Part shown: positions 16,335 through 23,840 of the stretch, in pieces | Layout: every line of letters begins with the position of its first letter | Position numbering within the stretch: position 1 is the stretch's first letter | Made by a program: the position numbers and the translations under genes | The notes under the pieces: model-generated | What the model was told of the DNA's origin: nothing | The model's database searches: none | What the model saw: only the letters and a program-made list of their open reading frames with translations | Assembly (NCBI RefSeq): GCF_000063445.1 | Contig: NC_009464.1 | Location: 2,604,001-2,668,000, forward strand | DNA from: Methanocella arvoryzae MRE50 | GTDB taxonomy: Archaea > Halobacteriota > Methanocellia > Methanocellales > Methanocellaceae | Direction of reading: 5' to 3' | Length of the DNA stretch: 64,000 nt

Positions 16335-18419
16335 ATGCCCATGATACGGTCAGACCGTGCGGTCTCTAACGTCATCGGTGCGGTCCTTGTTCTGGCACTG
16401 CTGATCACGGTCGTAGCAACCGTAAAGATGGTTTACGTGCCGGACATGAAAAAGGAAGCCGAGTCAGTGCACATGCAGAACGTCATCGACGACATGCAGA
16501 ATCTGAAGACGCAGATATGTACCATCCAGGCCTCCTCCACGAGCGGCAACGGCTTCACGACCAGCTCTCCGATCGAGATGGGCGGCGGCTCTCTGCCTGT
16601 TATCGACCCATCCTCCTCCAGCGGCACCATTAAAGTCGACCCTGATTACGGTAACTTTTCCATTATCGCCTACTCGAACAACAAGCTGATCACCGATAAC
16701 AACTCCATGATCACTACCCGCGGCCCTGCGCCGATGGGACGCCTGGCCTATGCTTCCAGCAATCACTTCTACGTCGATCAACAGGTCGACTACGAGTGCG
16801 GCATGCTCGTGCTCTCTCAGACGGGCGGCCTCGCCATGATCGCTTCGCCGCCTGTATCGGTCTCCCGGGTCTACAACGACCCGAATACGACTGCTATTGT
16901 AACGGCAAACCCTACTAGGATCGCCGGAACCCGGCAGTCCGTGAGCTCGACCGGCACCAGTACTATTAAAACGACCGTGCTCCCGATTTACAACGTGATC
17001 AATACCAACAAGGTTATGAACGTCACCATAACCGTAAAAAGCAACCATTCGCTGTTGTGGTATTCTTACTTCGAGCAGGTGATGGCTACTTCAGGCCTTA
17101 CTGAGGGTATCAACTATGTGATTACCATGATAGACCCGGTGACTGTCAGCCTGTTCATCCAGGGAAGCGGCATTAAAGATGACGTAATCCTGTCTTCGAT
17201 CGATTCTCTGGTGATCACCGAGATCGACGATGGCGGGCAGACCATATACCCGACCGCAACACCTGGTAGCGTGCCGAGCGCTACACCTGCCGCTTCGCCG
17301 ACCGCGACGCCCACTTCAACGCCGATTCCCGTTCCTGCGGCTTCCATCCAGGCCACCCCTGCGAGCGGAACCGCTCCGCTTACGGTGAACTTCCTGGGTA
17401 GCGGCACGAATAATGCGACTTCGTTCGAATGGGACTTCGGCGACGGCAGCCCCCACATGTATGGTTCGAGCGTATCTCACACGTACACAACTGCGGATAC
17501 CTATGCCGTCTCGTTGGTAGCCAGCAACGCTGGCGGTAGCAGCGCTCCAGCCACAGCCCAGATTGTCGTGAACAGGCCTGTGGTTACAGAGTCGCTTTAC
17601 CTGACAAAATCGGGCTCCATGAGCACGGCCATGCCTGCGGACGGAAGTACAACGATTCCCTTCCCGATACTCGGGTTATACCAGACCAGTGAGAAGTGGA
17701 CTTCTCCTGCTTTCGCTACAGACTACGTTATCCAGCAGCCGTCCAACACAGACCTGTACATTAAGAAGGACGGATTATTAACGTTGATCAACAGCGTATC
17801 GGCTAAGCTGGAGATCGTGGAGGCCTCCGGGGCACGTACGACGGTGATGTCTGCAGGCAAGGGCGAGCTACTTTCGCTTGAACTTATCGGCAACGACGAC
17901 GTCTCCATACTGAGGATGTCCATGGCTCAGCAGGGCCCTATTACCGCGCCTAAAGGCAGCCACCTCGAGTTGACGGTAACCTGCTATTCCCTGGTGGGCC
18001 TGTCGGGACTCACCATCTACGAGGGCTCAGGATATCCCTCCGGAGTGTCCATGAGTACGCCAACATATGTGGCCGTCAGCGACCTCAAACTGAGCGACAC
18101 GAACGGCAACCCTGTCAGCACGATCCCCCAGTCGGGCACACTGCGCGTCTGGGCGAAGGTGACCGATCCCTTCGGCATTACGAAGGACCTCAAGAGCACT
18201 ACCCTGACCATCTATTCGCCCTCAGGCAGCACAATCTACGGCCCGACTGCCATGACCGGCATCAGAGACGATTCCGGCAGTCCGCCGGCCTGGAGGGAGT
18301 ACCAGAACGATGTGGCCATCGGTACCGGTCTCAGCAAGGGCGCGTACACCGTAGTCGTGAGGGCGACCGATATGAATGGCGTTACCGTGAGCAAGACTCT
18401 GCAACTCAGGGTCACTTAG
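16335..18419 (+). CDS. Pilin-like N-terminus fused to a PKD domain and large extracellular region
   Basis: The 694-residue protein begins MPMIRSDRAVSNVIGAVLVL, with the archaeal pilin motif (VSNVIG) and a hydrophobic helix, like the preceding pilin. A Ser/Thr-rich region and a proline/threonine linker (about 305-330) lead to one PKD domain (about 335-413, SFEWDFGDGSPHMYG). A further large beta-rich region then runs to the C-terminus. SD AGGTGA sits just before the ATG. It is far larger than a usual pilin and may be a tip adhesin or a surface protein anchored through the pilus machinery. A 27-codon frame at 16261-16344 lies before it and overlaps its start; its coding status is unclear. Confidence 0.87.
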   Translation: MPMIRSDRAVSNVIGAVLVLALLITVVATVKMVYVPDMKKEAESVHMQNVIDDMQNLKTQICTIQASSTSGNGFTTSSPIEMGGGSLPVIDPSSSSGTIKVDPDYGNFSIIAYSNNKLITDNNSMITTRGPAPMGRLAYASSNHFYVDQQVDYECGMLVLSQTGGLAMIASPPVSVSRVYNDPNTTAIVTANPTRIAGTRQSVSSTGTSTIKTTVLPIYNVINTNKVMNVTITVKSNHSLLWYSYFEQVMATSGLTEGINYVITMIDPVTVSLFIQGSGIKDDVILSSIDSLVITEIDDGGQTIYPTATPGSVPSATPAASPTATPTSTPIPVPAASIQATPASGTAPLTVNFLGSGTNNATSFEWDFGDGSPHMYGSSVSHTYTTADTYAVSLVASNAGGSSAPATAQIVVNRPVVTESLYLTKSGSMSTAMPADGSTTIPFPILGLYQTSEKWTSPAFATDYVIQQPSNTDLYIKKDGLLTLINSVSAKLEIVEASGARTTVMSAGKGELLSLELIGNDDVSILRMSMAQQGPITAPKGSHLELTVTCYSLVGLSGLTIYEGSGYPSGVSMSTPTYVAVSDLKLSDTNGNPVSTIPQSGTLRVWAKVTDPFGITKDLKSTTLTIYSPSGSTIYGPTAMTGIRDDSGSPPAWREYQNDVAIGTGLSKGAYTVVVRATDMNGVTVSKTLQLRVT

Positions 18420-18445
18420 TGCTGGTACCCGGGAAAAGAGGATGA

Positions 18446-18492
18446 CAGTACGGGGAGCTGTATAGCCGGTCCCCGTACTGCATACATTTTTT
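18446..18492 (+). terminator. Terminator of the pilus operon
   Basis: Perfect 11-bp arms (CAGTACGGGGA and its complement) at 18446-18456 and 18470-18480 are followed by a T-rich run (ATTTTTTACT). It lies 26 bases after the PKD-pilin stop and before the aminopeptidase gene. Confidence 0.75.
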
Positions 18493-18582
18493 ACTGTCCC
18501 GGTAGCCCTGTGCTGTCAAGGGCGATGAAAGACTATTATAGAGATGAGTGCATAAGAGTACTCAGGTTACGGAGTTGTTATT

Positions 18583-19644
18583 TTGGCGACGCTGAACGAA
18601 GCAGCAAAAGTGGCCATGAGAGACGTCATGGGCCTCAGGGAAGGAGAAGAAGTCCTGATCATCACCAACTTCGAGGGAGAAGTATTCCCGATCGCGAAGG
18701 CGATCTTCGAGGAGACGAAAGCACTGGGCGGCAAGCCCGTCATCATGGTCCAGGAGATGAAGACGACCTACACGTACGCCGAGCGGCTGGTCCGGAAAGC
18801 CATCGAGGCAGAGCCCGACATCTACGTCTCGCTCTCCGCCCACAAGCTGGGTAAGGATCCTTATGGCCTGAACATCGGCTACGTCGGCCGGGACGGCAAG
18901 AAGTACCAGCACATCATCGACAAAGTCATGGACGGCGACAGGAGGGTCAGAGGTTTCTGGTCCCCGACCACTAACGTGGCCATGTTCGAGCGCTGCGTAG
19001 CAGTCGACTACCAGGCCATGCAGGAACTCGCAGCCCGCCTCAAGAAGGTGCTGGATGCGGGCAAAGAAGTCCACGTCACATCCCCGGCAGGCACCGACGT
19101 CACCTTCTCCATCGACGGGCGCAAGGCTATGCTGGACGACGGCAACTACACAGCCCCAGGCTCCGGCGGCAACCTGCCCGCAGGCGAAACTTTCATATCG
19201 CCAGTCGTGGGCAGCACGAAAGGTACCATCGTCTTCGACGGCACCATCGACCTGGTTCCCAAAGCGATGATCCCGAAGCAGCCGGTCAGGCTGACATTTA
19301 AAGACGGCTACGTCGACAAGATCACCGGTGGAGAAGAGGCCACCGAGCTTCTGAACGTCATCATGAAAGGCGAACAGATGGCCCGGGAAAAAGGTATGGC
19401 GGAACAGGAGAAGAACTGCCGCCACCTCGGCGAATTGGGAATAGGCATCAACTATGCAGCGAAGATGACCGGCAACCTGCTGGAGGACGAGAAGCTCGGC
19501 AAGACCGTCCACTTCGCCATCGGCAGCAACTACGACTACGACGCAGAGGCGACCATTCATCAGGACTGCCTCGTCATGAACCCGGATATGTGGGTCGACG
19601 GGAAGCAGATCATGAAGAACGGCGAGCTCCTCAGCAACTTCTAG
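18583..19644 (+). CDS. M29-family metallo-aminopeptidase
   Basis: The 353-residue protein matches the M29 aminopeptidase (AmpS/thermophilic leucyl aminopeptidase) family. It has DGNYTAPGSGGNLPAGE with the first metal-ligand Glu, the helix NCRHLGELGIGIN with a second Glu, and GSNYDYDAEATIHQDCLV with His and Asp ligands near the end. Usual length is 370-410, so this is a slightly short member. It removes N-terminal residues from peptides in the cytoplasm. The start is a TTG with GGAG nine bases upstream. It has its own unit after the pilus operon terminator. Confidence 0.9.
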   Translation: MATLNEAAKVAMRDVMGLREGEEVLIITNFEGEVFPIAKAIFEETKALGGKPVIMVQEMKTTYTYAERLVRKAIEAEPDIYVSLSAHKLGKDPYGLNIGYVGRDGKKYQHIIDKVMDGDRRVRGFWSPTTNVAMFERCVAVDYQAMQELAARLKKVLDAGKEVHVTSPAGTDVTFSIDGRKAMLDDGNYTAPGSGGNLPAGETFISPVVGSTKGTIVFDGTIDLVPKAMIPKQPVRLTFKDGYVDKITGGEEATELLNVIMKGEQMAREKGMAEQEKNCRHLGELGIGINYAAKMTGNLLEDEKLGKTVHFAIGSNYDYDAEATIHQDCLVMNPDMWVDGKQIMKNGELLSNF

Positions 19645-19686
19645 GCCGGCTGCGCCGGCCAGCGTGCCGGCCGCATCTCTTTTTTA
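19644..19686 (+). terminator. Terminator of the aminopeptidase gene
   Basis: GGCCGGC (19644-19650) pairs with GCCGGCC (19666-19672). The hairpin is followed by CTCTTTTTTAAC. Confidence 0.65.
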
Positions 19687-19726
19687 ACACAAATTTCTAC
19701 CATAATATCCCGGAGATACAAGTCTA

Positions 19727-19964
19727 ACCACAGATACTCACGGAGTGGCTGTTTTACCACAGAGGCACAGAGATGCACAGAGGCTCACAGAGTTTTGGTT
19801 TACCACAGAGGCACAGAGATGCACAGAGATTTTCTGATAATTGGGCAAGTGCATAATCAATAATATAGTAAGTCTCTGTGTTTCTCTGTGCCTCTGTGGT
19901 GAGCTGTTCTCTGTGTTTCTCTGTGCCTCTGTGGTAAACAGGCTCTCTGTGGGTCTCTGTGGTG
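19727..19964. repeat. CACAGAG word-array palindrome, copy 2
   Basis: Left-arm words (TACCACAGAGGCACAGAG, twice) are mirrored by CTCTGTGCCTCTGTGGT (twice) on the right, with an unrelated AT-rich centre. It lies between the converging aminopeptidase and two-domain KaiC genes, as copy 1 lies between converging genes at 2.2 kb. Confidence 0.85.
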
Positions 19965-19986
19965 AATGGTTCTACATGTATCTATA

Positions 19987-21426
19987 TTATAGCTTCATGA
20001 GACTTATTTTCCCCTCGTCGACTCTGACCGCATGGGGCTCGTAGCTGACCGCTCCGGGCGCTTTTCTCACGCGCAGCAGCCAGTAGAGGTCCATTTTCCA
20101 GGTGTCGACGACTACGTCAGTGTGCTGCTCGATCGTGGGCGAGAGGCCGGCGCCGTAGCCGATGTCTGCGGAGGTGATCACTGTCATGCCTGCGGCTGCG
20201 AGGGCGTCGACCAGGCCGGCGAAGACGTTTCTGGCATGAGTGGTATCCCACTCCTCGCCCAGCCCTTCAAGGTCGAAGAAGGCTATCCACCCGTGCCTTT
20301 TTCCGGCTGTCAGCGAGGTGATCTCCGGGGCGAGCTTTCCGAGGCCGCCTGCCTGTTCTGTAGCGAAGGACACGATGCTGCCCAGGGCTTTTCCCGCGAC
20401 AGGGCCTTTGAGTACAATGATCAGGCGGCCGGCTTTCTGGGCTTCCTTTGCTTCGGGGCCGAGCTGTTCCTCCAGCGTAACCTCGTCGGTGATGCCCAGG
20501 GATGGGGCGAAGAGCACGACGCCTTCTCCAGCTTTCAGGGCAGCGTCGATCATCTGCCGGAGCATGCTGCCGAAGGGTTCTCTGCCGTCGGTGTTAAAGT
20601 GCCACCGCTCACCTGTAGAGAAGCCGCCGGTCAGGGCATCGAGGTCAGGAATGCCGGTAGTGGCGCCTTTGCGGCTTATCGTTATCCTTCCGGGCGGGAG
20701 GATCCTGATGCCGTCGCGGGTGATATTGTACAGGTACCTGCCGCTCAGGTGGCTTTTGCCCCGGAGCTTCGTGACCCCGATGGTCCGGCCCCGGGTGTTC
20801 TGCAGGGTGTCGGTGCTCCACAGGGGGCTGATCTCAGTGCTGCCGAGATCGATGATCGCGTCGGTGAGGAACCGCTCGGTCCCGTCGCCTTCGGACTGCT
20901 CTGCGGTGAGCAGAGTAGTGCAGCCCATGCGGGAAACCCAGGCACTGAAGAGCAGCGTCTTCTTCCGCCGGTCGATCTCGTTTCCGATCAGCATGTTGAT
21001 CGAGGTGATCGAGTCTACGATAAGGTGATCGATGCTCCTCCGGGTGACCTTCTTCTGGATGCCGTCGAAAAAGTCGCCTACGTACTGCTCGTCCACCATC
21101 TGCCCGAGGGAATAGTCCTGCAGTTCCACGTATCCTCTTTTAATTTTGGGGTCGTAGAACTCCATGTTGATGCCCCCGCTGATCAGGTCGAGGTTGTAGA
21201 ACGACAGGCTGGAAGCGTACCGGTTTACCTTGTACAGCGGCTCGCATGTGCTGACAAACAGGACCCTCTCTCCCCGGCTGGCGTGGTAAAATGCATACTG
21301 GAGCGCCAGCACTGTCTTCCCGGCTCCCGGAGGCCCGGACAGCAGCACAGTCGAGCCTTTTGGCAGGCCGCCGCAGAGCAGCTCGTCGAGTCCTTCGATA
21401 CCTGTGGTGACAGTGTCTTTACCCAT
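19987..21426 (-). CDS. Two-domain KaiC-like protein with an inactive second domain
   Basis: From the ATG at 21426 the protein is 479 residues. Domain 1 (about 1-240) is intact: TTGIEGLDELLCGGLPKGST, Walker A GPPGAGKTVLALQY, Walker B HLIVDSITSINML. Domain 2 starts KGATTGIPDLDALTGGFSTG, but its P-loop position reads NTDGREPFGSML with no GKT, so it should not hydrolyse ATP. Canonical KaiC has two active domains; this one is asymmetric. A TTG 36 bases upstream is an alternative start. It converges with the aminopeptidase and is the fourth KaiC-fold protein within 13 kb. Confidence 0.87.
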   Translation of the reverse strand: MGKDTVTTGIEGLDELLCGGLPKGSTVLLSGPPGAGKTVLALQYAFYHASRGERVLFVSTCEPLYKVNRYASSLSFYNLDLISGGINMEFYDPKIKRGYVELQDYSLGQMVDEQYVGDFFDGIQKKVTRRSIDHLIVDSITSINMLIGNEIDRRKKTLLFSAWVSRMGCTTLLTAEQSEGDGTERFLTDAIIDLGSTEISPLWSTDTLQNTRGRTIGVTKLRGKSHLSGRYLYNITRDGIRILPPGRITISRKGATTGIPDLDALTGGFSTGERWHFNTDGREPFGSMLRQMIDAALKAGEGVVLFAPSLGITDEVTLEEQLGPEAKEAQKAGRLIIVLKGPVAGKALGSIVSFATEQAGGLGKLAPEITSLTAGKRHGWIAFFDLEGLGEEWDTTHARNVFAGLVDALAAAGMTVITSADIGYGAGLSPTIEQHTDVVVDTWKMDLYWLLRVRKAPGAVSYEPHAVRVDEGKISLMKL

Positions 21427-21613
21427 GGTCGCAACACCTGCTAGTTGACTTATAATCAGCAAGCAGGTTTATCTCGGGGATATTATAAAGCTATGCCCGT
21501 AATAGTTATCTCTAAAGGCGTATAATAATTAATGGGTTCTAGACAGGATAATTATATATATCGCAATGATGTTTTAATTATATAATTACAAAAATCTTGC
21601 CGGGAATGGTGCT

Positions 21614-22063
21614 ATGAAGATCGACAAAATGAACAAAAAAATCTTGAACATCCTGCAGCGCAACGGACGAATGACGTATAAGGAAGTCGCCAAGAAGATC
21701 GACAGGGCGCAATCGACTGTCCGTGACCGCATCGGCATCATGGAAGAGGATGGTGTCATCAAGGGCTATACTGTCGTCATCAACAAGAAGAAAGCAGGGC
21801 TTGACTGCTATGCCATCATCCAGTGCAAGGTGGACCCGGCCGGCCTCGACGAAGTGACCCGGAGACTTCAGCGAGTAGAGAACGTCCTGCAGGTGTACCA
21901 CACCAGCGGCGACCGCAACCTGACGTTCATGATGGCCACCTGCGACTACGATGAGATGAAGCGGATCCTGAGCGACAAAGTGGCCCCGCTCGGCATCAAG
22001 GACATCGAGACCAAGATCGTGATGGATTCCGTGCGCGAGATGGCGTTCACAGATATAATGTAA
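21614..22063 (+). CDS. Lrp/AsnC-family regulator
   Basis: The 149-residue protein is a standard Lrp/AsnC protein: N-terminal winged helix (KILNILQRNGRMTYKEVAKK ... STVRDRIGIMEEDGVIKGYT) and C-terminal RAM ligand domain (about 65-140). It has its own promoter with ATTATATATATC about 60 bases before the start. It differs clearly from the two paralogues downstream. It may respond to an amino acid; the ligand cannot be told. Confidence 0.9.
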   Translation: MKIDKMNKKILNILQRNGRMTYKEVAKKIDRAQSTVRDRIGIMEEDGVIKGYTVVINKKKAGLDCYAIIQCKVDPAGLDEVTRRLQRVENVLQVYHTSGDRNLTFMMATCDYDEMKRILSDKVAPLGIKDIETKIVMDSVREMAFTDIM

Positions 22064-22076
22064 CTTACGTAACCCA

Positions 22077-22109
22077 ATGCTGCGCTGCCCGGCGCAGCAT
22101 CCATTTTTC
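22077..22109. terminator. Bidirectional hairpin between converging Lrp genes
   Basis: ATGCTGCGC (22077-22085) pairs perfectly with GCGCAGCAT (22092-22100), followed by CCATTTTTC. It lies between converging Lrp genes. Confidence 0.65.
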
Positions 22110-22141
22110 GCGTTGCCTTTAATAAAACCAGTAATCCCGGA

Positions 22142-22645
22142 TCAGACTTCTTTCAGATTGTCGTACTTGAGTGGCGTCTCCAGGATCTTGCGGGTGGTCA
22201 GGATCGTGTTGGTCGCCATGACTCCGTCGATGGCCGATATGTTGCCGATGACTTCCCGCAGCAGGTCTACGTCTCTGGTGCGGAGCTTCAGCATGAGGTC
22301 GAATGGCTCCAGAGTTTCATGGATCTCCAGCACTTCTCTAAGCGCGAGCAGTCTGTTGATGACCTCCTCTTTCTTTTTGCCCACCATCGCGCTGCGTTCC
22401 AGCTCGATGCCGACAAAGGCGATCGTGTTGAGCTCGAGAATCGAAGGGTCGAACAGGATGGTAAAGCGTTCGATAATCCCCCCGTCCTTCAGCCGACAAA
22501 TGCGCTTGTGGATGGTGGAAGGCGATACATTCAGCTCTTCACCGATGGCGGCGAGCGAAGTGTTGCTGTCTTCGCAGAGTCTCCTGATGATAAAGAGGTC
22601 TGTGTCGTCGAGGTTGCCTTTGAACTTGGAGCTCATTTCATTCAC
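22142..22645 (-). CDS. Lrp/AsnC-family regulator, paralogue 1
   Basis: The 167-residue protein has the winged helix DTDLFIIRRLCEDSNTSLAA ... STIHKRICRLKDGGIIERFT and a RAM domain. It shares long identical stretches with the next gene (ERFTILFDPSIL, IDGVMATNTILTT), so they are recent duplicates. An extension beyond the usual end (RKILETPLKYDNLKEV) differs between the two. It is transcribed from its own promoter; 184 bases separate the pair. Confidence 0.9.
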   Translation of the reverse strand: MNEMSSKFKGNLDDTDLFIIRRLCEDSNTSLAAIGEELNVSPSTIHKRICRLKDGGIIERFTILFDPSILELNTIAFVGIELERSAMVGKKKEEVINRLLALREVLEIHETLEPFDLMLKLRTRDVDLLREVIGNISAIDGVMATNTILTTRKILETPLKYDNLKEV

Positions 22646-22829
22646 TGTCGCAAAGGAGGAGATAACATAGTTAATAGCTTGCTATACGTATATAAACCTT
22701 ACCCGGGCGAGTAAAAGAATTATCAGAAAATGGGCATAATCAATAAAATTTGCGATAAAGTTGCCAGAGTTCCCCCTGGTGAAAAAGGTGTCTGGCACCT
22801 CAGCCATCATGTACTATCCATGCATGGCC

Positions 22830-23327
22830 TTAAACGCCGGAATTCGAGTTAGGGACTTCTACGTAGCGCTCGAGAATCCTGTTGGTAGTCAGTATAGTAT
22901 TGGTTGCCATTACGCCGTCTATGGCAGCAATGCTCGTGATGATCCCTCTTAGCTTTTCCACGTTTCTGGTACGGAGCTTCAGGATGAGGTCGAACGGAGC
23001 GAGGGTTTCATGGATCTCCATGATATACGGTATCTCAGCTAGCGATCCAAGTACCTCTTCCTTTTTCTTGCCCATGAGGGCGTCCCGCTCCAGCTCGATA
23101 CCTACGAACGCGACTGTACGTAAGTTCAGTATCGAGGGATCGAAAAGGATAGTGAATCGCTCGATAATGTGGTTCTCCCTCATCTGGTTGATGCGTTTGT
23201 GCACCGTCGATGCGGAGACTCCCAACTCCTGCGCTATGTCGGATAGCGAGGCACTCGAGTCTTTGCACAGCTTCTCAATAATCTTGATGTCGACAGCATC
23301 CAGGTCCTTAACCGATTTGTAAGCCAT
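22830..23327 (-). CDS. Lrp/AsnC-family regulator, paralogue 2
   Basis: The 165-residue protein is a close paralogue of the gene downstream on the same strand, with the same helix-turn-helix (STVHKRINQM in place of STIHKRICRL) and RAM domain (FVGIELERDALMGKKKEEVL). The tandem duplication, plus the divergent Lrp 0.2 kb away, makes a three-regulator cluster. Lrp proteins form mixed oligomers, so the two may work together. Confidence 0.9.
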   Translation of the reverse strand: MAYKSVKDLDAVDIKIIEKLCKDSSASLSDIAQELGVSASTVHKRINQMRENHIIERFTILFDPSILNLRTVAFVGIELERDALMGKKKEEVLGSLAEIPYIMEIHETLAPFDLILKLRTRNVEKLRGIITSIAAIDGVMATNTILTTNRILERYVEVPNSNSGV

Positions 23328-23840
23328 AGTCCTCTACCGATTTCATTATAACGTTATTACTTGCGGGGATTAATATTATTAAAATATATAGCGGTACTTA
23401 TACGAAAAAATAAAATAAAAACCGGCAATTATTGATAAATTATATTAATTCCCATGTGGTTTTTAATGTTTTTTTCTATACCAGTTTCTAATAAGCGCCT
23501 GCTATCATCGGTTTCAGTCGAGGCACATCTAATTCCGCACCCGACCCTGACTACGGTATATCGGCCCTTCTCTGGCGTGATGTCGCAGTAAAATAATAAA
23601 ATACTTGTCTAAATATAAACATATTTTATCATTTTCACGGCCTCTTTTGCGGCATTCTAAATTGACTTGCTGTAATGCTATATCCAATTAATAGGGAATT
23701 TGTATATGATAATCCGTTTTTTATATTGATATAATTTTAAAAATACGCTTATTCTGTTGACAACGCTTGATACCAGAGTTGTCCATGGTAAGTCCAAGGG
23801 AAGTATTCCCCTGTTAAGCAATCGATTTAGGAGGACAAAC
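23328..23840. other. 513-base AT-rich spacer upstream of the PKD surface protein
   Basis: No convincing gene. It is strongly AT-rich up to about 23740, with several TATA-like runs. Close to the gene there is a short imperfect dyad TTGACAAC / GTTGTCCA at 23757-23790, and a good SD (AGGAGGAC) just before the ATG at 23841. Confidence 0.55.

Noticed and set aside
20032-21444. A 470-codon plus-strand frame antisense to the two-domain KaiC gene.
   Set aside because: The minus-strand protein has clear KaiC motifs; the antisense frame is a GC-rich shadow with no motif.
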